Shown here: one piece after another, positions 30,622 through 39,133 of the stretch
Position numbering within the stretch: position 1 is the stretch's first letter
Layout of the letters: each line of letters starts with the position of its first letter
Source: SFLA01 sp045595785
GTDB taxonomy: Bacteria > Bacillota > Clostridia > Oscillospirales > CAG-382
Direction of reading: 5' to 3'
NCBI GenBank assembly: GCA_045595785.1
Contig: JAZOBE010000031.1
Span: forward strand, 1-44,197
DNA: 44,197 bases
Made by a program: the position numbers and the translations under genes
The notes under the pieces: model-generated
Seen by the model: the letters and a program-made list of their open reading frames with translations, nothing else
Database searches by the model: none
Told to the model about the DNA's origin: nothing

Positions 30622-31287
30622 TTAATCTTTTATGTCAAAATTGACGGTTTCGCCCAACAGCTCGGACGCCTTGGAAAAATGCCTGCAGCCGAAAAAACCG
30701 TTATATGCGGAAAGGGGACTGGGATGCGCCGCTTTAAGTATGTGGTGATGAGGCGCGGTTATAAGCTTGCCCTTCTCCTTTGCGTAGTTGCCCCACAACA
30801 TAAAAACGATGGGGTCTTCACGCTTATTCAATTCGGATATCACTCTGTCGGTAAATATTTCCCAACCCTTGCCGCGGTGGCTTCCGGCACAGCCGCCTCT
30901 GACGGTAAGCACGGCGTTGAGAAGAAGTATGCCGTTATCCGCCCAATCATACAAACAACCGTGGGAAGGAGGGGTGAACCCGATATCATCCTGAAGCTCC
31001 TTGTATATATTCTTGAGAGACGGCGGGATATCAACACCCTTTTGAACCGAAAAGCAAAGTCCGTGGGCTTGTCCCGGACCGTGATAAGGATCCTGACCGA
31101 TAATTACCACCTTTACGTCCTTATACGCGGTGCGGCGGAGTGCGTTGAATATATCGTTCATATGAGGATACACGGGATATTTCCCCGAAAGATACTCGCT
31201 TTTGAGAAACTGACGAAGCTTTATGTAATATTCCTTTTCAAATTCGTCTGCAAGGATGTTATCCCAATCGTTACCCAGATTTACCAT
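30622..31287 (-). CDS. ung: Uracil-DNA glycosylase, family 1
   Basis: A 221-aa cytoplasmic repair enzyme that removes uracil from DNA at the start of base-excision repair. The water-activating loop G-Q-D-P-Y-H-G-P-G-Q-A-H-G (about 64-76) carries the catalytic Asp, and the DNA-intercalation loop A-H-P-S-P-L-S-A carries the catalytic His. Also present are P-P-S-L-K-N-I-Y and the uracil-binding L-L-L-N. Length is as expected for the family (about 220-230 aa). GAGGTG lies upstream of the ATG, and the gene has its own promoter. Confidence 0.97.
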   Translation of the reverse strand: MVNLGNDWDNILADEFEKEYYIKLRQFLKSEYLSGKYPVYPHMNDIFNALRRTAYKDVKVVIIGQDPYHGPGQAHGLCFSVQKGVDIPPSLKNIYKELQDDIGFTPPSHGCLYDWADNGILLLNAVLTVRGGCAGSHRGKGWEIFTDRVISELNKREDPIVFMLWGNYAKEKGKLITAPHHHILKAAHPSPLSAYNGFFGCRHFSKASELLGETVNFDIKD

Positions 31288-31313
31288 TTACAATACACCT
31301 CTGTTTCGTTTTG

Positions 31314-31342
31314 ATTATAACATTACGCAAAAGGGTTTTCAA
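31314..31342 (-). promoter_or_regulatory. Promoter of ung
   Basis: Minus strand: TTGAAA (31337-31342), 17-bp spacer, TATAAT (31314-31319). It is back to back with the mgtE promoter. Confidence 0.72.
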
Positions 31343-31355
31343 TACATTTTTTGTG

Positions 31356-31384
31356 TTGACTTTTTATAAAACCCGTTATAAAAT
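31356..31384 (+). promoter_or_regulatory. Promoter of mgtE
   Basis: TTGACT (31356-31361), 17-bp spacer, TAAAAT (31379-31384). Transcription should begin near 31391, leaving a leader of about 177 nt before the mgtE start codon. Confidence 0.68.
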
Positions 31385-31390
31385 ATGGGT

Positions 31391-31567
31391 ACAACGTTTA
31401 GAAAAGGAAAGAGGTGGAAAAGATGGATTCGGGCAGTAACGGCAGTTTGGGAAAAGGAGACCGAAGTATCTTTTCCGCATTTTTTATGATCGGATAAATA
31501 CACGGGCGACAATACCCTTTTCCCATATACCGCACTCCGAAAATTCATTTTTGGGAGGTATGGAAAA
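31391..31567 (+). promoter_or_regulatory. Structured 5' leader of mgtE, candidate regulatory RNA
   Basis: A long hairpin is formed by GGAAAAGAT (31416-31424) with ATCTTTTCC (31468-31476) and, inside it, TTCGG (31428-31432) with CCGAA (31461-31465). A competing or pseudoknotted pairing joins GGGAAAAGG (31449-31457) with CCTTTTCCC (31516-31524). A last small hairpin, CTCC (31535-31538) plus AAAA (31540-31543) with TTTT (31549-31552) plus GGAG (31554-31557), covers part of the ribosome binding site GGGAGG. This layout suits control of translation by a metal or another signal. It does not match the M-box (ykoK) consensus I know, and I cannot assign a class. Confidence 0.5.
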
Positions 31568-32953
31568 ATGGAAGAGAATTTGCCCCGTTCGCTCCTTGAG
31601 AAGGAGGAACTGGAAAAGCTGCTGGAGGAACGCAGATACAGCGATATAAAGGCGCTTTTCGAAAATGAACAGCCGCAGGATATTGCGGTAATGATAGACG
31701 GACTTAACGATAAAGAAACGGTTATCGTATACCGTCTGCTTCCCAAAGAAATGGCGGCAGAGGTGTTTGTTGAAATGGACACTGAGCAGCAGGAAGCGCT
31801 TATAAAAAGCTTTTCGGACGCAGAACTGAAGGAAATAATAAGTGAGCTGTTTGCCGATGACGCTGTTGATATTATTGAGGAAATGCCTGCCAACGTGGTA
31901 AAGCGTATACTCAAGAATGCAGACAGCGAGGCAAGACGGACGATAAACGAATTGCTCAAGTATCCCGAGGACAGCGCCGGAAGCATTATGACCACCGAGT
32001 ACGTTCGGTTCGGTCAAGATTTCACGGTTGGAGAAGCACTTACCCGTATACGCAGAACCGGCGTGGACAAGGAGACCATATACACCTGCTACGTTACCGA
32101 CGAGAACAAAAAGCTTATCGGTTACGTTACCGCAAAGACCCTGCTGTTGGCTGATACAGAGGATATTATTGGTGACATTATGGAAACCAACGTGGTGTTC
32201 GCACACGCTCACGATAACAAGGAAGCCGCCTCCAACGAGATGCTTAAGTACGATATTCTTGCGCTTCCCGTTACGGATAACGAGCAGCGGCTTATCGGCA
32301 TAATCACCATTGACGACGCAGTTGACGTACTTCGTGAAGAGACCACGGAGGATATTGAAAAAATGACGGCTATGCTGCCGTCGGACAAGCCTTATCTTAA
32401 GACCGGCGTCTGGGAGATATGGAAACAGAGAATTCCCTGGCTTATACTGCTGATGGTATCCGCCACCTTTACGGGGCAGATAATAACAACCTTTGAAAAG
32501 GATCTGGCAGGTCTGGGAATAGTAGCACTGACCGCATTTATCCCCATGCTTATGGGTACGGGAGGAAACGCGGGAGGACAGTCGTCGGTAACCGTAATAC
32601 GCGGTTTGGCAACAGGAGAGCTTCGTGTAGCGGATATTTTGCGTATTATCTGGAAGGAAACGCGGGTATCCATCCTTTGCGGAATAACTCTCGCAGTAGT
32701 GGGATTTGTTAAAATAATACTGATAGATAACCTGATTTTCAGGAATGCGGTGCCTCTTCCCGCGGCGGCTGTGGTATGTATTTCACTTGCGGCTACGGTA
32801 ATTATCGCAAAGATAGTGGGATGCACCCTTCCCCTGCTGGCTAAGCTTTGCAGGCTGGACCCCGCAGTAATGGCAAGCCCTTTTATTACAACTATTGTGG
32901 ATGCGATATCGCTCCTCATATACTTTAAGTTTGCAACAATCATTCTCGCTTAA
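31568..32953 (+). CDS. mgtE: Magnesium transporter MgtE
   Basis: A 461-aa Mg2+ channel. The cytoplasmic N domain (about 1-130, helical superhelix) is followed by two CBS domains (about 135-255), which bind Mg2+ and gate the pore, then a linker helix and five transmembrane helices from about 285 to the end. The pore signature P-M-L-M-G-T-G-G-N-A-G-G-Q is present, as are the C-terminal D-A and P-F-I-T-T motifs. Length matches characterised MgtE (about 450 aa). GGGAGG lies about 10 nt before the ATG. The alpha-galactosidase gene begins 16 bp after the stop with its own AAGGAG, so the two are probably cotranscribed. Confidence 0.95.
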   Translation: MEENLPRSLLEKEELEKLLEERRYSDIKALFENEQPQDIAVMIDGLNDKETVIVYRLLPKEMAAEVFVEMDTEQQEALIKSFSDAELKEIISELFADDAVDIIEEMPANVVKRILKNADSEARRTINELLKYPEDSAGSIMTTEYVRFGQDFTVGEALTRIRRTGVDKETIYTCYVTDENKKLIGYVTAKTLLLADTEDIIGDIMETNVVFAHAHDNKEAASNEMLKYDILALPVTDNEQRLIGIITIDDAVDVLREETTEDIEKMTAMLPSDKPYLKTGVWEIWKQRIPWLILLMVSATFTGQIITTFEKDLAGLGIVALTAFIPMLMGTGGNAGGQSSVTVIRGLATGELRVADILRIIWKETRVSILCGITLAVVGFVKIILIDNLIFRNAVPLPAAAVVCISLAATVIIAKIVGCTLPLLAKLCRLDPAVMASPFITTIVDAISLLIYFKFATIILA

Positions 32954-32969
32954 TAAGGAGTAAAGCTTT

Positions 32970-35150
32970 ATGTCTGTGATCTATGACAAGCAAAACGAAA
33001 TTATCAAATTGGACACAAAGAACACCAGCTACGTTATGGCTGTAAGAGACAGATATCTCGTACATCTTTATTACGGTCCCTCTCTCGATGACGGAAATCA
33101 TTCCTATTTCTTCCGCACTCAGGGCAGAGCCGCTTTTTCTCCCCGTATGGAAACCGGCGAAGGATTCAGCCTTGACGACATTCCCTTTGAGTATCCCTGC
33201 TGGGGCAGAGGCGATATGCGTTCTCCTGCTTTGGAGATCAAAAACGCTGACGGCTCTCGCATCGTCGATTTGAATTATGTAAACCACGCCGTTACACCCG
33301 GCAAGACTATGCCCGAAGGACTTCCTGCAGTTTATTGTGAGGATGACAGTGAGGCGGAAACCCTTACGGTCAAGCTTGCAGACAAGGTAAGCGGAATTGA
33401 AGTCAGTCTTATTTACACCGTATTTGCAGACACGGATATTATTACCCGACGTGCCGAGATAACCAACGGCGGCAAAGAAAAATGCAATATTCTTAAAGCG
33501 GCAAGTGCGTGTATTGATTTTGATAACGACGATTTTGAAATAATCTCCAACCACGGTACTCATTGCCGTGAGCGTAATATCGAACGCTTCCCTCTTGCAA
33601 GAGGCGAATACCGCATGGCGTCCCGCAGAGGTGCTTCCGGACACGTTCACAACCCCTTCATGATAATCGCAGGCAAAAACACCACCGAGGATGACGGAGA
33701 TTGCTACGGAAGCGTACTGGTGTATTCCGGTGATTTTGCGTCCGAGATTGCAGGTAATCAGTACCAGACCGCACGCCATATCGTTGGTATCAACCCCGAC
33801 GGATTTGATTGGCCCCTCCAAAGCGGTGAGACGTTCGTTACACCCGAAGCGGTGCTTACATATTCCGCAAAGGGTCTGACTGCCCTCTCCCATAATTATC
33901 ACAAGCTGTTTTCTACCAGACTCTGCCGCGGAAAATACCGTGACGTACGCCGTCCCGTATTGTTGAACAGCTGGGAGGCTTGCTATTTCTCCTTTGATGC
34001 TGACCGTCTTGTAAAGATCGGTGAATGCTCTGCGGATCTGGGAATTGAGCTGTTGGTTATTGACGACGGTTGGTTCGGAGTAAGAAACAGCGATAACTGC
34101 TCTTTGGGCGACTGGACCATTAATCCCAAAAAGTTCCCGAACGGACTTGAGGGTGTATACAAGCCTCTTAAGGAAAAAGGAATTGATCTGGGCATTTGGT
34201 TTGAGCCTGAGATGATCTCTCCCGACAGCGACCTTTACCGTGCTCATCCCGATTGGTGCATACATATTGAAAACCGTCCCCGTTCTCAGGGCAGATGGCA
34301 GCTTATTCTCGACCTTACCCGAAAGGAAGTAAGGGATTATCTGTATGAATCTATTGCGGCTATTCTCCGCACGGGAATGATAGCCTACGTTAAGTGGGAT
34401 TTCAACCGTAATATGACCGAGATCGGCAGTCCCGTGCTGGGAAGTGAGCATCAGGGTGAGATAACTCACAGATACTATCTGGGTCTGTACGAGCTGCTTG
34501 AGAGATTGGTTACCGATTTCCCCGACGTTCTCTTTGAGTCCTGCTCCGGTGGCGGCGGACGATTCGATGCAGGTCTGCTGTACTATATGCCTCAGGTATG
34601 GACCAGCGATAACTCCGATGCTATTGAAAGGTTGAAGATACAGCACGGCACCTCTCTGGTATACCCCATGTCTGCTATGTCGGCACACGTTTCCGCGTCC
34701 CCCAACCATCAGACGGGACACGTTACCCCCTTTATGACCAGATTTACCGTTGCGTTCACCGGCTCTTACGGCTATGAGCTTGACCCTACCGCACTCTCCG
34801 CAGAGGAGCAGGAGCTGGTTAAAAAGACGGTTGCGCTTTACAAGCAGTACGGCGGAATGATGAACAGCGGCAAATATTACCGTTTGGCAGGTCCTTACGA
34901 CGTGGACTACTGCGCTTGGTGTACCGTTTCCGAGGACAAGAGCCTTTGCATTGCGGGATACGTACTGACCCATGTCAGAATGTACGGAAACAACCGCAGA
35001 GTACGCCTTAAGGGTCTGGACGAAAACGCATCCTACCGTGATGCGCTTACCGGCGACGTTTACACCGGAAGCCAGCTTATGGGATTCGGCGTTCACTGCC
35101 CCGAAACTCTGGAATACACATCCCATATGTGGATACTCGAAAAGATATAA
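32970..35150 (+). CDS. Alpha-galactosidase, glycoside hydrolase family 36
   Basis: A 726-aa enzyme that releases terminal alpha-1,6-galactose from melibiose, raffinose-family oligosaccharides or galactomannan. There is no signal peptide, so it acts in the cytoplasm on imported oligosaccharides. The N-terminal beta-supersandwich (about 1-320) precedes a TIM barrel carrying the nucleophile Asp in V-K-W-D-F-N-R and the acid/base Asp in W-T-S-D-N-S-D. Other family motifs are V-I-D-D-G-W-F, W-F-E-P-E-M and E-S-C-S-G-G-G-G-R. Length is typical for the 720-740-aa bacterial GH36 subgroup. Galactose released could be handled by the GalT encoded at 2502-4007, although no galactokinase is in the window. 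Confidence 0.95.
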   Translation: MSVIYDKQNEIIKLDTKNTSYVMAVRDRYLVHLYYGPSLDDGNHSYFFRTQGRAAFSPRMETGEGFSLDDIPFEYPCWGRGDMRSPALEIKNADGSRIVDLNYVNHAVTPGKTMPEGLPAVYCEDDSEAETLTVKLADKVSGIEVSLIYTVFADTDIITRRAEITNGGKEKCNILKAASACIDFDNDDFEIISNHGTHCRERNIERFPLARGEYRMASRRGASGHVHNPFMIIAGKNTTEDDGDCYGSVLVYSGDFASEIAGNQYQTARHIVGINPDGFDWPLQSGETFVTPEAVLTYSAKGLTALSHNYHKLFSTRLCRGKYRDVRRPVLLNSWEACYFSFDADRLVKIGECSADLGIELLVIDDGWFGVRNSDNCSLGDWTINPKKFPNGLEGVYKPLKEKGIDLGIWFEPEMISPDSDLYRAHPDWCIHIENRPRSQGRWQLILDLTRKEVRDYLYESIAAILRTGMIAYVKWDFNRNMTEIGSPVLGSEHQGEITHRYYLGLYELLERLVTDFPDVLFESCSGGGGRFDAGLLYYMPQVWTSDNSDAIERLKIQHGTSLVYPMSAMSAHVSASPNHQTGHVTPFMTRFTVAFTGSYGYELDPTALSAEEQELVKKTVALYKQYGGMMNSGKYYRLAGPYDVDYCAWCTVSEDKSLCIAGYVLTHVRMYGNNRRVRLKGLDENASYRDALTGDVYTGSQLMGFGVHCPETLEYTSHMWILEKI

Positions 35151-35166
35151 AACAGCATAAAAGCAA

Positions 35167-35203
35167 AACCCTGAAAGAGCACTTCTTTCAGGGTTGTTTT
35201 TTT
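35167..35203 (+). terminator. Terminator after the alpha-galactosidase gene
   Basis: Twelve-bp stem AACCCTGAAAGA (35167-35178) with TCTTTCAGGGTT (35184-35195) followed by GTTTTTTTA. It abuts the end of the convergent cotH-like gene. Confidence 0.88.
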
Positions 35204-36701
35204 ACTTATTAAAGCTATAGAAGAACTCGTCAAGACGGGTCAACTGTTTTTCGGTAGCCTCGTACATATTGGTGCGGTTTTCCTTTGCAAAAGGAATTCC
35301 CTTCCAATTGTAATCCTCTGCTTCATAAGCTTCTTCGGGAATGAGAGAGAAGAAATCATCAAACAGGCTTTGGATGTTTTCCATATTTATAACGTCCTTA
35401 CGAAGCTGTGTCCAGCGTGCCTCCACCTCATCGGGATAATACTTGAGCAGCACGGTATAAAGCTGGGATGCGTGATCACCGGTGTCAAAATATCCACCAC
35501 CGTAATATGTGGGATAAATACTGTTGACGTTTACCTCGTCTATGGGCATTCCATTCCAGAACATACCGAAGGTAGCGTCCATATCATACATAGACGGTAT
35601 CCACTTTACTCCGTCATAGGTTGCCCAAAGTACGTTTTTGGACACGTTGTCTGCGGCATTGAGAGTATAAGTGAGAAGCATATTGTCTATTGCAGCTTCG
35701 ATATCCAGATATTTGGGAAGCTCTTTTTTAAGACGGGCGGAATCTCTGAGATTTATCGTTGAAATAAGCTGATTAAAGCTGTCTCTTACCCAACCGGTAT
35801 CCTGAGTGGAGCAATGCTCGATATCCCAGCCCGACGCCTCAAAGGATCTGCCGATATGCTCTGCCATACGCACGGATTCTGTCCAGTTTGCACCCATAAT
35901 AAGGGCTTGCTTTTGGGTATCGTCGCTTCCGCTCATACCAAACTGCCAATGGTCTTTTGGAATATTAAGTGTATACAGCCCGTGAAGCTCACCGTTAATA
36001 TACACAAGCACGGGATATCCGTCAATAAGACCGTAATTGGGCGCGGCTGCAAGACAAGCATCTATATTCTCACGGGAAGCCACCGCCATTGCGGAAAGAC
36101 GGGCGCCTACAATATTTCTGGCATGGGAAGAATCCACGTAATTGGCTTTAAGACAATACTGGCTTTCCTTTCCCCAGCCAAGGTCTACCTTGTGCTTTTT
36201 GGTAAGGCTTTCGTCCTCATAGAATTTAACGGTATAATTACGCTTTTCGTAATAAGCGGAGGATGCACCCTGCACCTTTATTTTGGTTATACAATCGAAA
36301 TCCTCGATATTTTCGTTATTGCTTTGATATTCAAGCTTTACGAGTATTTCACCCTGCTCCTTAAAAAGCTCCGCCACGGGAATCGCACCGTCAACGTAAT
36401 CGGCAATATATACTGCAGGCATATTAAGATCTGCGGGAGTAAGACGATCCACCGAATAAGTGTTTTTATCACCGCAGTCCGAGCACGCTTCGGTCCGCCT
36501 GCCTTTGCTGACCAAGGTAGGCTTTTTTTCACTTATTATCTTGTATTTATGTCCGCCCTCCTCGGTATATCCGCAAAGGGTGCATACCCTCTCCTCGCAG
36601 GGAGGCGCTGATGGAAACGAATGGACGCACTCCTTCTCGCCGCATCCCGAAAAGCAGAATATCAAAAGAATGAAAAACAAAAAGAATAAGATTTTTTTCA
36701 T
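35202..36701 (-). CDS. CotH-kinase-family lipoprotein
   Basis: A 499-aa exported protein. The signal peptide ends in the lipobox F-S-G-C, so it is lipid-anchored outside the cell. Residues 25-85 hold paired cysteine motifs (C-T-L-C-G-Y and C-S-D-C-G) like the small zinc-ribbon-type modules of clostridial surface proteins. The CotH domain follows (about 95-480): K-V-Q-G-A-S-S-A, Y-T-V-K-F, W-I-P-S-M-Y-D-M-D-A-T-F-G and a C-terminal W-x-x-L-R motif. In Bacillus, CotH is a protein kinase acting on spore-coat proteins; exported clostridial relatives are largely unstudied and their activity is unknown. The gene is the second of a two-gene unit, 5 bp after a small unknown gene. Confidence 0.88.
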   Translation of the reverse strand: MKKILFFLFFILLIFCFSGCGEKECVHSFPSAPPCEERVCTLCGYTEEGGHKYKIISEKKPTLVSKGRRTEACSDCGDKNTYSVDRLTPADLNMPAVYIADYVDGAIPVAELFKEQGEILVKLEYQSNNENIEDFDCITKIKVQGASSAYYEKRNYTVKFYEDESLTKKHKVDLGWGKESQYCLKANYVDSSHARNIVGARLSAMAVASRENIDACLAAAPNYGLIDGYPVLVYINGELHGLYTLNIPKDHWQFGMSGSDDTQKQALIMGANWTESVRMAEHIGRSFEASGWDIEHCSTQDTGWVRDSFNQLISTINLRDSARLKKELPKYLDIEAAIDNMLLTYTLNAADNVSKNVLWATYDGVKWIPSMYDMDATFGMFWNGMPIDEVNVNSIYPTYYGGGYFDTGDHASQLYTVLLKYYPDEVEARWTQLRKDVINMENIQSLFDDFFSLIPEEAYEAEDYNWKGIPFAKENRTNMYEATEKQLTRLDEFFYSFNK

Positions 36702-36706
36702 ATCGT

Positions 36707-37069
36707 TTACTCCTGTGGATCAATAACCTCGGAATATCCCGAAGGGGGAATCTGCTTAAGACCGCAAAGTATTTTAACGTTTTGAGGAGGAAGCAAAAGA
36801 ATATTATTGCCTGCGCACAAGACGAGGGCACCGCCTTCTTTTTCCACACGCAAAGTATATTCCCTTTCGGTCTCCCCGCTTTTTTTCAGAGAAAGCGCCT
36901 TTACCTCAACGCAGTTTGCGCCAAGATACAGCGCCATATCGCTTCCTGCGGAAACACACTCGGGTGAATAAAACACGTTTTCAAAATTAATCCTGCAATT
37001 AAGCAAGGACAAAAGCCGGCTGTCCGGCGCATCGGCAATATCCGACAAAGCAAAAACATACAAGCTCAT
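36707..37069 (-). CDS. Small protein of unknown function, upstream partner of the CotH-like gene
   Basis: A 120-aa protein with no signal peptide and no family recognised. It is mainly beta-type with a hydrophobic, Cys-containing segment near residues 80-105 (A-L-V-L-C-A-G-N-N-I-L-L-L-P). AAGGAG lies 9-10 nt upstream of the ATG, which supports translation. Its stop is 5 bp before the CotH-like start, so the two are expressed together. Function cannot be assigned. Confidence 0.65.
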   Translation of the reverse strand: MSLYVFALSDIADAPDSRLLSLLNCRINFENVFYSPECVSAGSDMALYLGANCVEVKALSLKKSGETEREYTLRVEKEGGALVLCAGNNILLLPPQNVKILCGLKQIPPSGYSEVIDPQE

Positions 37070-37090
37070 AAAAACAACATCTCCTTAAAG

Positions 37091-37119
37091 ATTTTAACAT
37101 CTCGGCATAATTTTGTCAA
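37091..37119 (-). promoter_or_regulatory. Promoter of the two-gene CotH-like unit
   Basis: Minus strand: TTGACA (37114-37119), 17-bp spacer, TAAAAT (37091-37096). Confidence 0.72.
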
Positions 37120-37156
37120 TATTGCAGATAATTACCGTAAAGGGGGTAAAATAACC

Positions 37157-37861
37157 ATGAAAAAAACATTCATTTTATTATTCGTTCTTATTCTGCTTTG
37201 CGGCATTACGGTTTACGCCGCTTTGGACAACGTTGCCTTGGGGAAAAGCTATACTCTTTCCGCCGCTCCCGGCGCATCATATCCCGATGACGGCAAAATG
37301 CTTACCGACGGTGTTCACGGTAAGCTGGCTGGTGAATCCTATCATAAATCCGGCACCTACGTCGGTATTCCCGCCACCTCGCTGGATGCAAACGGCACTT
37401 TTGCCGTAACCGTTGACCTGGGCGAAGTAAAAGAAAACATTACAGGATTTGACCTTTATTACACCGCAGAGACCGATGCGTCCGTATACGCGCCCGAATA
37501 CGCAGAGTTTTTCGTATCCGAGGACGGAGAGAATTTTACGGTGGCAGGCAAGGTAATGTCCGGTGAATCCACCGAAGCAGGCATTGTAAAGGCAGGCGTT
37601 ATAAGCAGCAGACTTAACACTGCGGTAAAAGCGAGATACGTTAAGTTCGTAATCAAAAATCCCCGTGTTACCGCAGGGGACGCAGACAGTCTGGTAGCCT
37701 CCGGCTGGATGTTTATTGACGAGGTATCCGTTATGCAGGATGACGGCAAAACACCTGAGACGGGAGATACTCTGCTTGTTCCCGTACTGACCTTTATTGC
37801 CCTTACCGCCGCCGCAGCAGGCACGGCGTATACCGTTAAAGGAATAAAGGAAAAGAAATAA
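37157..37861 (+). CDS. Small exported discoidin-domain surface protein
   Basis: A 234-aa protein: signal peptide 1-21 (M-K-K, cleaved near V-Y-A-A), one discoidin-like (F5/8C) domain about 22-195 (N-V-A-L-G-K-S-Y, V-T-V-D-L-G, R-Y-V-K-F-V-I, F-I-D-E-V-S-V) and a tail with T-P-E-T-G-D, a hydrophobic helix and a K-E-K-K end. The tail is a sortase-like or membrane anchor similar in plan to the larger exported proteins here. It shares the G-K-S-Y-T..L-T-D-G opening with their discoidin modules. Probably binds a surface or host glycan (inference). GGGGGT lies 10 nt before the ATG. It is divergent from the CotH-like unit. Confidence 0.85.
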   Translation: MKKTFILLFVLILLCGITVYAALDNVALGKSYTLSAAPGASYPDDGKMLTDGVHGKLAGESYHKSGTYVGIPATSLDANGTFAVTVDLGEVKENITGFDLYYTAETDASVYAPEYAEFFVSEDGENFTVAGKVMSGESTEAGIVKAGVISSRLNTAVKARYVKFVIKNPRVTAGDADSLVASGWMFIDEVSVMQDDGKTPETGDTLLVPVLTFIALTAAAAGTAYTVKGIKEKK

Positions 37862-37878
37862 AAACGGCATTTATTACG

Positions 37879-37917
37879 CGGGAGACGGGTGTATTGCGCC
37901 CCTCTCCCGTTAGTTTT
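37879..37917 (+). terminator. Terminator of the small discoidin-protein gene
   Basis: Outer stem CGGGAGA (37879-37885) with TCTCCCG (37903-37909), inner stem GGGTG/CGCCC, then TTAGTTTTTTC. It starts 18 bp after the stop codon. Confidence 0.82.
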
Positions 37918-38004
37918 TTCAAAAAATAGCACTCTTTTGTCAAGTTTGCCAAACAAAAGCAGAAATAAACCGAAAAATTTTTAGCAAAACTTTTGTTAAA
38001 CCTA

Positions 38005-38033
38005 TTGACAAACGGTCAAAAGGGTGTTATATT
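38005..38033 (+). promoter_or_regulatory. Promoter of the class I heat-shock operon
   Basis: TTGACA (38005-38010), 17-bp spacer, TATATT (38028-38033). The -10 box runs into the CIRCE operator, so bound HrcA would block RNA polymerase. Confidence 0.85.
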
Positions 38034-38058
38034 AGCACTCGTAAGGCGTGAGTGCTAA
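38032..38058 (+). promoter_or_regulatory. CIRCE operator (HrcA binding site)
   Basis: Perfect inverted repeat TTAGCACTC (38032-38040), 9-bp spacer, GAGTGCTAA (38050-38058), identical to the CIRCE consensus. HrcA encoded just downstream should bind it and repress the operon until heat or unfolded protein titrates GroE (established for the family). Confidence 0.97.
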
Positions 38059-38083
38059 AAACAAAAAGCAGGAGGATATGAGT

Positions 38084-39133
38084 ATGGAGCTTTCCGACAG
38101 AAAAAAGAAAATTCTTAAATCTGTAATTGATTCATATATAAACACCGGTGAGCCGGTGGGAAGCAAGCTTCTTACAGGAACTACCGACCTGCAGGTTTCC
38201 TCCGCCACCATCCGTAACGAGATGAACGAGCTTGAGCGTATGGGATTTCTTGAACAGCCCCATGCTTCTGCCGGAAGAATTCCTACAGCCGCAGGCTACA
38301 GGACCTACGTTAACGGTCTTATGGAAGAGTATCTCCTTTCCCTTGAGGAATTAAAGGTGCTTAACGAGGTCTTTAATTACAAGGTAAGTGAAATTGAAAA
38401 ACTTATGGAAAGCGCGAGCCACGCCATAAGTGAGATGACAAACTACACATCCTTCTCGGTGCTGCGCCGTTCGGAAAGAAACGCACAGCGGTTTGAAACC
38501 TTGTATATAGACGATTACAGCTTCCTGCTTATAATGATATGTACGGACGGAAGCATAAGAAACCGCCACGTTAAGGTGAGAAATCCCGTTGACCCGCAAA
38601 TGCTTAAAGCTGTGTCAGACGCGCTGAACGCAACCATGTCAGGTGTGTGCAGCGAGGAGGTAACCCTCCAATGCGTACTTGAGTTTGAGGAAAGGCTTGG
38701 CAAATATTCGGGAATCGCCGCAACGGTATTGCGCGTAATATACGATATGCTTAATTCTACAGATAAAGAGAAGGTGCATATCGACGGCGTTACAAAACTG
38801 CTTTCCTACCCCGAATTCAGCGACGTGGAGAAAGCAAAAGGCGCTATTGCAATGCTGGAGGACCGCAAAGATTTTGCGGAAAAGATACTCAGCCACAGCA
38901 ACGAGCAAAAGGGCGTTACAGTTCACTTCGGTGAAGCGGGCGGAGACCTGCCCGACGCGGGCATAGTGCTTCAGCCAATAGTTATTAACGGTGAGACTGT
39001 GGGCGCTATCGGAGTAATGGGACCCAAGCGTATGGATTATAAAAAAGTAATTGCATCCCTTGAATATTTTGTAAATAACGTAGGCAAGCAATTTGAAGGA
39101 GAGACTGATAATGAGCAAGAACAAGGAAAATAA
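38084..39133 (+). CDS. hrcA: Heat-inducible transcription repressor HrcA
   Basis: A 349-aa repressor. The winged-helix DNA-binding domain is at about 1-75 (R-K-K-K-I-L-K-S-V-I, T-G-E-P-V-G-S-K, S-S-A-T-I-R-N-E-M, L-E-Q-P-H-A-S-A-G-R-I-P-T), followed by the HrcA GAF-like domain. The start at 38084 is preferred because AGGAGG (38070-38075) lies 8 nt upstream; starts closer to or inside CIRCE do not fit. First gene of the hrcA-grpE-dnaK-dnaJ operon, autoregulated through CIRCE. It overlaps grpE by 23 bp. Confidence 0.97.
   Translation: MELSDRKKKILKSVIDSYINTGEPVGSKLLTGTTDLQVSSATIRNEMNELERMGFLEQPHASAGRIPTAAGYRTYVNGLMEEYLLSLEELKVLNEVFNYKVSEIEKLMESASHAISEMTNYTSFSVLRRSERNAQRFETLYIDDYSFLLIMICTDGSIRNRHVKVRNPVDPQMLKAVSDALNATMSGVCSEEVTLQCVLEFEERLGKYSGIAATVLRVIYDMLNSTDKEKVHIDGVTKLLSYPEFSDVEKAKGAIAMLEDRKDFAEKILSHSNEQKGVTVHFGEAGGDLPDAGIVLQPIVINGETVGAIGVMGPKRMDYKKVIASLEYFVNNVGKQFEGETDNEQEQGK

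Noticed and set aside
31391..31567. M-box (ykoK) magnesium riboswitch
   Set aside because: The expected conserved core segments of the M-box could not be found in the mgtE leader, and the hairpin layout differs. It was kept only as an unassigned structured leader.
38048..38083. Upstream start of hrcA inside the CIRCE element
   Set aside because: A GTG at 38048 overlaps the operator and has no ribosome binding site. The ATG at 38084 lies 8 nt after AGGAGG and begins at the conserved HrcA N-terminus.
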